DNA of 18,034 nt from Bdellovibrionaceae bacterium UBA2316 (GTDB taxonomy: Bacteria > Bdellovibrionota > Bdellovibrionia > Bdellovibrionales > Bdellovibrionaceae): the NCBI GenBank assembly GCA_002345205.1, contig DDVI01000035.1:1-18034 (forward strand), read 5' to 3'. Shown in pieces: positions 1 through 7,623 of this stretch (the stretch's first letter is position 1; every line of letters begins with the position of its first letter). The notes beneath the pieces are model-generated. The model had not been told where the DNA came from. It worked only from the letters and a program-made list of their open reading frames with translations, and made no database searches. A program made the translations under genes and the position numbers.

Positions 1-12
1 AGTCAAGTGCAT

Positions 13-1644
13 ATGCAGGTACTTTTTATTTCCCTATTTTGGTTGTCGGCGGCGTGGGCCCATGATCCCGATTTTTGGCAATCATTTAATAGCGATTTTG
101 TCCAAATGGAAATGACGTATCAGAACAATCCAAATGTTAAATCCCGGTATCCTAAATTTTTTCGAAAGATGTTAGAGGGACTATTGGGGTGGCATCCGGG
201 GGCAGTATGGGACAAGACAAACGAATGTTCGTTTGCAGAATTAAAGGATAACCTCAGTACATCTGCTCCGTTAAGTTCCAAACCGGCTATGCTGGATGAA
301 TTTGTTCGAAGATGTGAACCCGCGTATTCAAAAAACAATATGATGAATTCGCTTAAAGCTCTGTCTCAAAGAGGATCATTTCATCATCACCCATTTTTTA
401 AGTACTCATATTTAAATTTTCCAAATGGATTAAAAACGCGAGCTTTATGGGGGTTGCGATCAGAGGAGAAGCGGGATTTGATAATAATTCGTCCCGGTAT
501 TTATGCCAACGTGGATGAGTTGATCGCTGAGCGATATTTGTTGTTCATGCTGACAGAAATAAATGATTATCACATTTTAGTAATCGAAAATTCAACCAGT
601 GGAGATCATTTTGTCAATAATGAAACCGTGACAATTGGTGGTCCTAAAGAGACGTTTGAGAACCTTTACGTCATCGACCAAATCAGAAAGCACCCAAAGA
701 TTTCATCCTTGGTGGGCCGAATTCATATGATGGGAATTAGCTTAGGAGCTAATGGTGTCCTATTGGCAAGCCTAATTAATCAGAAAGAAAAACATCGCTA
801 CTTTGATAAGACTATTTTGTTTTGTCCAGTTGTCGATTTGAAGGCCTCATTTCAAAAGCAGATGCAAAATGGTCTTCGTCCTTTTATGATTGATTTATGG
901 AGTAGTCGCCGCTTTCAAGATATTGAAGATAAAAAAGATTTTAAGCTAGAATCCTTCTGGGAATCTTTATTTTCTCTAAAGCCAAGATGGGTCACCGGTG
1001 CATGGAATTGGTTTGAATCAAATTACAAAAAACATTCGGAATGGCAAAGATATTTGCCAAATGAGTTTTACAGTGGTGATTTTACTAAAGATTATAATTT
1101 CTTTAATGAGAAAACTCGGTTACCAGATAATTTATATGTCGTCGCCACCAAAACGGATCCGATTGTTTTTCCAGAAGATAACTACGCTAAATTAGCAGCG
1201 AAGGCGCACGAAAATACGTTCTTCTATATGTTAGAAGATGGCTTTCATTGCTCGATGGCGTACGCATATCAGTGGAAGTTTTTAGATGCCTTGTTTTCCG
1301 GTATGATCGGCTCAAACGATATCGTGACGGATGAAGCGAAACGGAAGTATCGCCTGACTGTCAAGACCGCGCATGCGCCGTCGAAGGATTTAATTTCCGG
1401 TGATTTGGAAATTCGTTCGGTCGAAGTTTCAAAGCTCGATACAAAATCAGTAGAGCTATTAGTTTATTTCCATACGGAGTCTCATGTTACGAGCGCACAC
1501 GTTGAAATTCCTTTAGCCGATTTATACTTGGACGAGCACTTTGTAGGGTACGATATCGAAGCCATTCGTAACTACATCAAGCGTTTAATCCAAACGAAAT
1601 TCAGAATTGAAAAAGAGGCCGATGGTATCTTTATTAAAATTTGA
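13..1644 (+). CDS. Secreted alpha/beta-hydrolase-fold protein (possibly 5'-incomplete)
   Basis: The protein opens with a hydrophobic stretch ending in A-W-A, which fits a signal peptide with cleavage before HDPDF, so it is probably periplasmic or exported. Numbered from the GTG at 7, a nucleophile elbow G-I-S-L-G carries Ser245. Asp384 (in TKTDP) and His414 (in EDGFHC) stand where the acid and histidine of an alpha/beta-hydrolase triad are expected. About 140 residues precede the core and about 110 follow it; I do not recognise either part. The substrate (ester, lipid or peptide) is unknown. Start choice is weak: ATG at 13 and GTG at 7 are both in frame, neither has a convincing Shine-Dalgarno, the frame is open to base 1, and the signal peptide lacks the usual lysine/arginine n-region. 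The real start may therefore lie outside the window. The fold is fairly sure; the function is not. Confidence 0.8.
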   Translation: MQVLFISLFWLSAAWAHDPDFWQSFNSDFVQMEMTYQNNPNVKSRYPKFFRKMLEGLLGWHPGAVWDKTNECSFAELKDNLSTSAPLSSKPAMLDEFVRRCEPAYSKNNMMNSLKALSQRGSFHHHPFFKYSYLNFPNGLKTRALWGLRSEEKRDLIIIRPGIYANVDELIAERYLLFMLTEINDYHILVIENSTSGDHFVNNETVTIGGPKETFENLYVIDQIRKHPKISSLVGRIHMMGISLGANGVLLASLINQKEKHRYFDKTILFCPVVDLKASFQKQMQNGLRPFMIDLWSSRRFQDIEDKKDFKLESFWESLFSLKPRWVTGAWNWFESNYKKHSEWQRYLPNEFYSGDFTKDYNFFNEKTRLPDNLYVVATKTDPIVFPEDNYAKLAAKAHENTFFYMLEDGFHCSMAYAYQWKFLDALFSGMIGSNDIVTDEAKRKYRLTVKTAHAPSKDLISGDLEIRSVEVSKLDTKSVELLVYFHTESHVTSAHVEIPLADLYLDEHFVGYDIEAIRNYIKRLIQTKFRIEKEADGIFIKI

Positions 1645-1669
1645 CCTTTAGGGGTATCCTTCCTATGGT
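1641..1669 (+). promoter_or_regulatory. Predicted sigma70-type promoter of the parA-bolA operon
   Basis: A -35 box TTGACC (1641-1646, 5/6 to consensus) and a -10 box TATGGT (1664-1669, 4/6) are separated by exactly 17 bases. The -35 box overlaps the stop codon of the upstream hydrolase gene. Transcription would begin near 1676, giving a very short leader with the strong Shine-Dalgarno CGGAGGG at 1681-1687 before the ATG at 1693. This suggests the ParA operon is transcribed on its own rather than by read-through. Confidence 0.6.
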
Positions 1670-1692
1670 ATAGGTAATTACGGAGGGATTCT

Positions 1693-2667
1693 ATGATTCG
1701 AATGATTGAGGAGAGTCAGAGTTTAACATCTAAATCAGCGGTGTGCTTGTCAGCAATTGATCTGGCGGACGTTGTGGGAATGACCTTGCCGGAGCTCAAA
1801 GCCGATTTTTCTGAGCACTTTGGGATTCATCAAAATCTAAGTTATTTGCCCGCGGAACTTGTTCGAGAGTATCTGAGCAAGCGCGAATTTAAATACCCCA
1901 AAAAAGTAATTTCATTTCAAATGTTAAAAGGCGGCGTAGCTAAAACGACGTCGGCGTTGAATATCGGGTTAAGAGCCTCAATGTTAGGTGCAAAAGTACT
2001 GTTCGTTGATTTAGATCAGCAAGCGAATTTGACGTTTGCTCTAGGCCACCTAGATGAAAATTCTCCGGTGTGGTTAGATATTTTTGAAAAGAAGGTATCT
2101 ATCGAGTCGGCCATTAAAACGATTAACTCAAACATCGATTTGATTCCTTCAAGTTTGAATAACTCGGTACTCGAACGTGCTTTAATTAACTCCAATCGAA
2201 ATTGGTCGGAATCTGTCAAAAATCAGTTGGACCAAATTAGCCTTAACTACGATTTAATCATCATTGATACTGCTCCTGCGTTGTCGGCGACGAACACAGC
2301 GGTAACGGTCGCAAGTGATTTAGTGGTGCTACCGGTTAATCCGGACAAGTTCTCGATCTTGGGTTTTGAAAAAAACTATCAAGAGCTGCAGGACATCAAA
2401 AAGGATTTCAAGATCGCCGCAGATATTAAGGTGCTTTTTACAAAATATGATGCGCGTGAGAAAATGAGCGGTGAGTATTTAGATGCTTTTATTCAGAAAT
2501 ACCCTGATATTTTACTTAAGAGTTACATTCGCGTCTCATCAGACGCTAAAAACACGTTGGCAACCTCTAAGTCTATCTATTCGACCAAATCGTCGGCGAA
2601 AGAAGATTATCACTTGGTGACTATGGAGCTGCTAAATTTAGAAAAGGAAAACCTATGCCATCTATAA
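1693..2667 (+). CDS. ParA/MinD-family ATPase with N-terminal DNA-binding-like domain
   Basis: This is a deviant-Walker P-loop ATPase of 324 residues. The P-loop KGGVAKTT spans residues 79-86 and includes the signature lysine K79 typical of ParA/MinD proteins that dimerise on ATP. Walker A' is VDLDQQ around 105-110, and Walker B is LIIIDTAP at 188-195. Residues 1-70 precede the ATPase and contain a helix-turn-helix-like stretch (LADVVGMTLPEL, 24-35), as in plasmid type Ia ParA proteins that bind DNA and repress their own operon. Autoregulation here is inference. The start is fixed by CGGAGGG six bases upstream. No ParB gene lies next to it; instead the gene overlaps by 13 bases a small lysine-rich protein gene, followed by bolA. 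It is therefore more likely an orphan ParA that positions a cellular cargo than the chromosomal segregation ParA. Confidence 0.9.
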   Translation: MIRMIEESQSLTSKSAVCLSAIDLADVVGMTLPELKADFSEHFGIHQNLSYLPAELVREYLSKREFKYPKKVISFQMLKGGVAKTTSALNIGLRASMLGAKVLFVDLDQQANLTFALGHLDENSPVWLDIFEKKVSIESAIKTINSNIDLIPSSLNNSVLERALINSNRNWSESVKNQLDQISLNYDLIIIDTAPALSATNTAVTVASDLVVLPVNPDKFSILGFEKNYQELQDIKKDFKIAADIKVLFTKYDAREKMSGEYLDAFIQKYPDILLKSYIRVSSDAKNTLATSKSIYSTKSSAKEDYHLVTMELLNLEKENLCHL

Positions 2668-3203
2668 AAGACCTCGAAAGTAAAAAGAAAAAGAAAAAAA
2701 AGCCGTCTCATGGGAATGAACGTCTTCATGCGGACGAGGTCGAGCAAGAGGGCGACGTGGATCACGTGACTGTTGAAACTGAAGTGAAGGCATCTGCAAA
2801 ACGTCGTCCCAGTCAGCTAGATGCCGATGCGGTCGAAACCAAGAGTGATCCGATGGAAGAAACAGCTAATGTTGCGGGTGATTCAAACAGCGATCAATTA
2901 GAAACTAATCCAGAATCATTTCAATCATTTTCTGAGCCAGAAAAATTTGAATTAAATTTCCCTGGGAGCTTTCTTATTAAGGCAAAAGCGCCGAGAGCGT
3001 TTGAATTAGCAGAACGCTTAGCGGGTGACTGGGTCAATGATGGTAAGTTTGAATCTTTGCCCGTGGGCCATCCCCTGGCGCAAATTTTGGCGGCAAAAGT
3101 TTTAACCAAAGCTAAAGATGTTGAAAAAAAAGCGCTCAATTCCACTCCCTTTGCTCTTGCTAAAATTGGTCTAGAATATGCGAAATCAAAGATTAAACGA
3201 TAA
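2655..3203 (+). CDS. Lysine-rich, partly disordered small protein; candidate ParA partner
   Basis: I do not recognise this 182-residue protein. Residues 10-16 are seven consecutive lysines. About residues 17-95 are rich in Glu, Asp, Ser, Thr and Asn and look disordered. The last ~85 residues, from FELNFPG onward, are helix-rich and look folded (LAERLAGDW, LAQILAAKVLTKAKD, LAKIGLEYAKSKIKR). It has no ParB, HTH or CTPase motif. The ATG lies inside the end of the ParA gene (13-base overlap, weak SD AAGGAAAA), so translation is probably coupled and the two products made together. A basic N-terminus on a small disordered protein beside an orphan ParA resembles the adaptors of ParA-type positioning systems, for example McdB beside McdA. 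That is inference from arrangement, not similarity. The gene also holds an A8 run at 2694-2701. Confidence 0.75.
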   Translation: MPSIKDLESKKKKKKKPSHGNERLHADEVEQEGDVDHVTVETEVKASAKRRPSQLDADAVETKSDPMEETANVAGDSNSDQLETNPESFQSFSEPEKFELNFPGSFLIKAKAPRAFELAERLAGDWVNDGKFESLPVGHPLAQILAAKVLTKAKDVEKKALNSTPFALAKIGLEYAKSKIKR

Positions 3204-3495
3204 GTTAACAAAAGAATTAAAACCTACATTCTTACATATCGAGGACGAGTCGGGGAACCACAGTGTTCCCGAGGGCTCGGAAAGTCATTTCAAAGTGGTG
3301 GTCGTATCGGACCAGTTTGAAGGGGCGTCGAAAATTCAACGTCATCAAAAAATTTATGGTGCATTAGGCGATGAATTTAAAACCGGTTTACATGCTCTAT
3401 CGATTCGCGCTTATACCATCCCAGAATGGGAAAAAGAAAAACAACATGGGGGATACGACAGTCCAGAATGCCTGGGCGGAAGTAAAAAACTTTAA
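3178..3495 (+). CDS. bolA: BolA family protein
   Basis: This 105-residue protein matches the BolA family along its whole length. It has the loop H-S-V-P-E-G-S-E-S-H-F-K-V-V-V-V, then FEGASKIQRHQKIYGAL, the invariant His in LHALSI, TIPEW, and the proteobacterial-type tail SPECLGGSK. BolA proteins pair with monothiol glutaredoxins and can share a [2Fe-2S] cluster through the invariant histidine; they act in iron-sulfur handling and in stress or morphology control. The ATG at 3178 is the first possible start, because an in-frame TAG lies two codons upstream. It overlaps the previous gene by 26 bases and has only a weak Shine-Dalgarno, so translational coupling is likely. Being third in a ParA operon is unusual for bolA. 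No glutaredoxin gene is in view. Confidence 0.93.
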   Translation: MRNQRLNDKLTKELKPTFLHIEDESGNHSVPEGSESHFKVVVVSDQFEGASKIQRHQKIYGALGDEFKTGLHALSIRAYTIPEWEKEKQHGGYDSPECLGGSKKL

Positions 3496-3506
3496 CGACG
3501 ATCTTG

Positions 3507-3521
3507 TTCTCATTTTGAGAA
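3507..3521. repeat. Short perfect inverted repeat after bolA
   Basis: TTCTCA and TGAGAA form a perfect 6-bp inverted repeat around a 3-base spacer, 11 bases after the bolA stop. No T-run follows, so an intrinsic terminator is doubtful. It lies upstream of the lipoprotein promoter and could instead be a small operator. Confidence 0.3.
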
Positions 3522-3537
3522 AATGTGGTCGCGGTAC

Positions 3538-3569
3538 TTAGCATTTTCCCCAGTTGCCGAAATATAATG
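3538..3569 (+). promoter_or_regulatory. Predicted promoter of the surface lipoprotein gene
   Basis: A perfect -10 hexamer TATAAT sits at 3564-3569. The only -35-like sequence is TTAGCA at 3538-3543 (4/6), at a long 20-base spacing, so the -10 carries most of the evidence. Transcription would start near 3576. This rules out the in-frame ATG at 3568 and points to the ATG at 3607 as the start of the lipoprotein reading frame. Confidence 0.5.
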
Positions 3570-3606
3570 ACCTGGGGGACTATTGAAGCAGTCTGCTATT
3601 TTTGCG

Positions 3607-5440
3607 ATGAGATTTATCGTTATCTCTTTTTTTTGGTTTAATCGCGTTTCAAAACTGCTCTCAACCCGGTGAAATCACTTTAAAGCCCCAAGAATTATCA
3701 TCAAATATCGCTACAGCTATAGTTCCTGCGTGCGGCCCTAACCAGTCGCAAGCCTGTGCTATGCAAAATGGCCACGGGATTCAATTTTGTTCAGCTGATG
3801 GGCAGCCGTTAACCTGTCAGATCGAAAGTTGCGATTCTGGTTTTCAGCTTCTGAATGGCTCGTGTGTGGCGCGATCGTGTCAGCCGGGTTCGACCACGTC
3901 ATGCGCAGACGGAAATGGAACGGGATCGAAAACATGTAATGTCAGTGGAACGGGCTTTGGCGCTTGTTTTATTAATGCCTGCAACCCGGGATTTAATTTA
4001 CAAAACGGAACCTGCGTGATGAATGCGTGTGTTCCAAACTCTAATATGGCTTGCTCAGTGAATAATGGGTCTGGAAGTAAAATTTGTAATGCGCAAGGTA
4101 CGGGGTACGGCGCGTGCAATTTATCGTCGTGTAGCACGGGTTACAATATGCAAAATGGAACCTGCGTGGCTAATGTGTGCTCTCCAAACGCAGTGGTAGA
4201 GTGTTCTGAAAATAATGGTTCAGGAACTAAAACCTGTAATGCCCAAGGGACGGGATTTGGTTCATGCCAAATCAATCATTGTAACCCAAAATATGTTTTA
4301 AAGAATGGCGTGTGCTTGAATACCTGTTTTTCTAATATCGAGGGCACAGGTAAAGCAGAAAATCCTTATCAAATCAAAAATGAGACGGATCTACTGTGTA
4401 TGAGCCGATTCTCTAGCAGTAATGTGAGTGCGTCAGATAACTATTGGAAGTTGAAAACTAATCTTACTATTGGTGCTTCAACATATCCAGTGGTCGGCGA
4501 AGTCAAACTGCGTGGTTCAGAGGGCGACCAATTTATTCTAGTTCCACAGTTTAATTCTGGTCATTTTGATGGCGATTACCATACCATTAATTACACAGTG
4601 AATTGTTCGTTAGAGGCGAATAAATGTAAGAATTTAGACGGTCAGTCCTATCCTAAAAAGGACGTTGCCATTTTCGGGGTGATTAGCAACTCAACGATCA
4701 CTAAATTGAAGGTTAGCTATGATTACTCTGACATTGGCATAAATTCCACTGGTGGTGTTGGGCGAGCAATAGTCCAGTATGCATCTGGTTTAACGTTAGA
4801 TGCGCGAAAATCGCGCTTTTATCAGGTGGCTACAAATGGCATTGTGCAGATGACGCCGCAATGTGTATCTGGCTTAACTAATATTGAAAATGGTGGCAGT
4901 TATAACCTAAACCAAGAAAATCTAATAGAGCAGTCCTATGCAAAAATTACGGCCATTCCAGTTGGCCAAAAGGTCAATTATACGACGTCGGTAGCCGCAT
5001 TTTCTAATTCGCCGAATTTTACGGTTGTTAAGAATTCCTATGCGGATGTGAGTGGAGCATTAAAGCCAGTGAGTACCGGAACTACAAATGGATTTGCTAG
5101 TGGAATTACTGGTGATTATTCTAACTACCCAGATATAATCTTCTCTAAATTTTACGTTCAAAACTCATATATTTACGTTAATAACAGTGATGTCAGTCAC
5201 TGTCTGCCGTCCGAGTTTTCGGGGACAAAAAATTCTGTCGATTTACCTAAGAATACGGTGCTAACAAACTCGTTTTGGGTAGGGCCATTGCCTTGTGATA
5301 ATCGATCTATGTATCCAGAAGCGATATTACCACTGCCTCCAAGCAGTTATTCCTCAGCTATTCAAATTCACGGTTGGGATACCTCTATTTGGATGAACGG
5401 AAATCAAGGATTGCCTCAATTAAAATGGTTAGGTCAGTAA
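3607..5440 (+). CDS. Surface lipoprotein with Cys-rich repeats and GLUG-like region, interrupted by a T8 frameshift
   Basis: The ATG at 3607 begins a signal peptide (MRFIVISFF) in a different frame from the long body. The body frame is open from 3611 but has no usable start before ATG 3761. With one T fewer in the T8 tract at 3627-3634, the two join into MRFIVISFFGLIAFQNC|SQPGE, a complete lipoprotein signal whose lipid-bearing Cys codon is at 3656. The mature protein has four ~50-residue cysteine-rich repeats (see the repeat entry). A long C-terminal region follows, starting NPYQIKNETDLLCMS and including FDGDYHTI, AIFGVISNSTITKLKV and a final LPQLKW. This pattern is typical of GLUG-motif beta-helical surface proteins and suggests adhesion. 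Starting at 3761 would give a 559-residue protein lacking any export signal, which is unlikely. The frameshift may be phase variation, slippage, a decaying gene or a sequencing error. Confidence 0.75.
3627..3634 (+). other. T8 homopolymer separating start codon and body frame
   Basis: Eight consecutive T bases lie in the signal-peptide codons of the lipoprotein gene. At T8, translation from ATG 3607 ends at a TGA after about 21 codons. At T7 (or T10) it runs into the body frame and yields an intact lipoprotein signal. A homopolymer in this position is the classic layout of a slipped-strand ON/OFF switch; transcriptional slippage could have the same effect. Confidence 0.7.
3731..4327 (+). repeat. 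Four tandem ~150-bp repeats encoding ~50-residue Cys-rich units
   Basis: Three clear units of exactly 150 bp (3878-4027, 4028-4177, 4178-4327) each begin at a Cys. They follow the pattern C-x-P-x5-C-x3-N-G-(T/S)-G-(S/T)-K-x-C-N-x2-G-T-G-(F/Y)-G-x-C-x4-C-x7-(Q/K)-N-G-x-C. A more diverged 147-bp unit (3731-3877) begins CGPNQSQAC and keeps the cysteine plan. The even cysteine spacing suggests disulfide-bonded modules outside the inner membrane. The nucleotide similarity could allow copy-number change by recombination. Confidence 0.85.
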
Positions 5441-5485
5441 ATACAATTCGACCTGTGAAATTCTAGTTTACAGCAAAAGGGCTTC

Positions 5486-5525
5486 CTCTAGCTGCTAAAA
5501 AAGGGTAGTCTATTTGATGCTAGAG
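5486..5525 (+). promoter_or_regulatory. Possible RBS-masking hairpin in the uvrB leader
   Basis: CTCTAGC (5486-5492) is perfectly complementary to GCTAGAG (5519-5525), with a 26-base loop. The right arm overlaps the Shine-Dalgarno GAGAGG (5523-5528) of uvrB, so pairing could limit initiation. The stem is short and the evidence modest. No clear -35/-10 pair was found in the 95-base gap. Confidence 0.3.
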
Positions 5526-5535
5526 AGGGCGTCAG

Positions 5536-7623
5536 ATGACCAAAGCTAAAGGAACTGGAAAGTCCCACGTTCATAATTTCAAATTAGTTTCGAATTATAA
5601 ACCGTCGGGTGATCAACCTAGGGCTATCGAGCAGTTGGTAGATCATTTCAAAAAAGGGATTAAGCACCAAACTCTGCTGGGTGTTACGGGTAGTGGGAAA
5701 ACATTCACTATGGCTCACGTAATTGAAAAGATGAACGTGCCCGCGTTGATCCTGGCCCCAAATAAAACGTTAGCGGCCCAATTGTATTCTGAATTTAAAG
5801 AAATTTTTCCCAAAAATGCCGTCGAATATTTTGTCAGCTTTTATGATTACTACCAACCGGAAGCCTACATTCCTTCAACTGATACCTACATTGAAAAAGA
5901 CTCGGCGATTAACGACCAGATCGATCGCATGCGCCACTCGGCGACTCGATCATTATTTGATCGTCGCGACGTGATCATTGTAAGTAGTGTTTCCTGTATC
6001 TACGGTTTGGGCTCGCCCGAAGCATACGAAGACATGATGGTGCATGTTGTGCGCGATACGGAAATGAAGCGCGATGATTTTATTCGTGAGTTAATTCGTA
6101 TTCAGTACGAACGTAACAATGTTGATTTTCATCGCGGTACGGTCCGTGTGCGTGGTGATATTGTTGAATTATTTCCAGCTTACGAGGATGCAAAAGCCAT
6201 TCGAGTTGAGTTTTTCGGAGATTATATTGAACGTATTTCCTGGTTTGATCCGTTAACGGGCGAAGTGGTCGGGGATATGGATCAAATTGGAATATACCCA
6301 GGTAGTCACTACGCGACGACTGAAGATAATTTAAAGCGAGCCATCAAATCGATACAGGACGAACTACTTCATCGTTTGCCGGAATTAAAAACTCAAGGGA
6401 AGTTTCTAGAAGCTCAACGTTTGGAGCAAAGAACATATTACGACATCGAAATGATCGAACACATGGGATTTTGCCAAGGGATCGAAAACTATTCGCGCCA
6501 TTTAACTGGTCGTGGACCGGGTGAGGCGCCCCCGACGCTGATAGAATATTTTCCTGCAGATTTTATTACGTTTATCGACGAGTCCCACATTACTGTACCA
6601 CAACTAGGGGCCATGTATCGTGGAGACCGCGCACGTAAGACGACACTGGTTGAACACGGCTTTCGGTTACCATCCGCTTTAGATAATCGCCCGTTAAACT
6701 TTCAAGAGTTTGAACGGAACATGGATAAAGTTATTTATGTTTCGGCGACCCCGGCTAACTACGAACTTGAAAAAAGTGAAGGTATCATCGTCGAGCAGAT
6801 CATCCGACCTACGGGGTTAATTGATCCTGTTGTTGAAATTCGCCCGGTGAAGTTTCAGGTGGATGACTTATTGAAAGAAATTCGTATTCGTGTAGCTAAG
6901 AAAGAACGTGTGCTGGTAACAACCTTAACCAAACGATCGGCAGAGGATTTAACCGAATTCTTTGAGTCTATGAATGTAAAAGTAAAGTATCTACATAGCG
7001 AAATCCATACGATGGAGCGTACCGAGATTATTCGTGACTTGCGTCTGGGAGTATTTGACGTACTTATCGGTATCAATTTACTACGGGAAGGTTTAGATAT
7101 TCCTGAGGTCAGTCTAGTAGCGATTACCGATGCAGATAAAGAAGGTTTCCTGCGTTCTGAGCGATCGTTAATTCAAACGATCGGTCGTGCCGCACGTAAT
7201 ATCAATGGTCACGTTATTTTGTACGCAGATAACGTGACTGAATCGATTCAGAAAGCGATGGGTGAAACTGAACGTCGTCGTCGGTTGCAGATGGAGCACA
7301 ATGAAAGAAATGGTATTACTCCAGCCTCGATCAATAAAAAGATCAGTGAGGGCTTGGGCGAAATGTTCGATGGTTCTTTAAATCTGAGGCAGCTTAAAGA
7401 AGAGTATAAACAGAAGGAAAAAACGGGCAAACCTATTCGTCCAGAAAACTTGCAGAAAGAAATTGGAAATCTTCGCGAGAAGATGAAGAAGCTGGCAAAA
7501 CAACTTGATTTTGAAGAGGCCGCGAAAATACGTGATGAAATTCGTCGTTTAGAAATCATGGATCTTGGGGCACGCGAGGGTGGTGCCGCTAACGGTTCGG
7601 GAGAGTCTGCGGATGGCAAGTAA
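5536..7623 (+). CDS. uvrB: Excinuclease ABC subunit B
   Basis: UvrB is the damage-verifying helicase-like subunit of nucleotide excision repair; it takes over from UvrA at lesions and recruits UvrC. At 695 residues it has normal length. The Walker A motif GVTGSGKT is at residues 49-56, the beta-hairpin region with YDYYQPEAYIPSTDTY near 103-118, the DESH motif at 348-351, and motif VI QTIGRAARN at 547-555. A C-terminal UVR domain (about 639-673, ending FEEAAKIRDEIRRLE) binds the matching domain of UvrC. The ATG is preceded by GAGAGGG. Its 3' end overlaps uvrC by 11 bases, so the two proteins are probably translated together; in E. coli they are encoded apart. I could not find a convincing LexA site upstream. 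Confidence 0.98.
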   Translation: MTKAKGTGKSHVHNFKLVSNYKPSGDQPRAIEQLVDHFKKGIKHQTLLGVTGSGKTFTMAHVIEKMNVPALILAPNKTLAAQLYSEFKEIFPKNAVEYFVSFYDYYQPEAYIPSTDTYIEKDSAINDQIDRMRHSATRSLFDRRDVIIVSSVSCIYGLGSPEAYEDMMVHVVRDTEMKRDDFIRELIRIQYERNNVDFHRGTVRVRGDIVELFPAYEDAKAIRVEFFGDYIERISWFDPLTGEVVGDMDQIGIYPGSHYATTEDNLKRAIKSIQDELLHRLPELKTQGKFLEAQRLEQRTYYDIEMIEHMGFCQGIENYSRHLTGRGPGEAPPTLIEYFPADFITFIDESHITVPQLGAMYRGDRARKTTLVEHGFRLPSALDNRPLNFQEFERNMDKVIYVSATPANYELEKSEGIIVEQIIRPTGLIDPVVEIRPVKFQVDDLLKEIRIRVAKKERVLVTTLTKRSAEDLTEFFESMNVKVKYLHSEIHTMERTEIIRDLRLGVFDVLIGINLLREGLDIPEVSLVAITDADKEGFLRSERSLIQTIGRAARNINGHVILYADNVTESIQKAMGETERRRRLQMEHNERNGITPASINKKISEGLGEMFDGSLNLRQLKEEYKQKEKTGKPIRPENLQKEIGNLREKMKKLAKQLDFEEAAKIRDEIRRLEIMDLGAREGGAANGSGESADGK

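Noticed and set aside
7..15. GTGCATATG at the starts of both alpha/beta hydrolase genes (7-15 and the complement of 13804-13812)
   Set aside because: A nine-base match without further flanking similarity; in the second gene the GTG is part of the Shine-Dalgarno. Likely coincidence.
2762..2769. TCACGTGA, the core of a parS site, within the ParA-partner gene
   Set aside because: Only the 8-base palindromic core matches; the flanks do not follow parS (2 of 8 flanking bases), and no ParB is present. Probably chance in coding sequence (Asp-His-Val-Thr codons).
3568..3570. ATG at 3568 as start of the lipoprotein signal frame
   Set aside because: It lies within the TATAAT -10 box and would add a polar N-terminus ahead of the signal peptide; ATG 3607 is better.
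3880..4137. Open frame of 85 codons on the minus strand across the Cys repeats
   Set aside because: It is a shadow caused by the repetitive Gly/Thr/Cys codons of the lipoprotein; no ribosome site and no plausible protein.
5453..5475. CTGT...ACAG and TTACAGCAAA upstream of uvrB as an SOS (LexA) box
   Set aside because: The CTGT/ACAG spacing is 13 instead of 8, and only the left half of a TTAC-N3-GTAA type site is present.
7565..7612. TTG at 7565 as the uvrC start
   Set aside because: It would add 16 residues not typical of UvrC and deepen the overlap with uvrB; ATG 7613 has a better Shine-Dalgarno.
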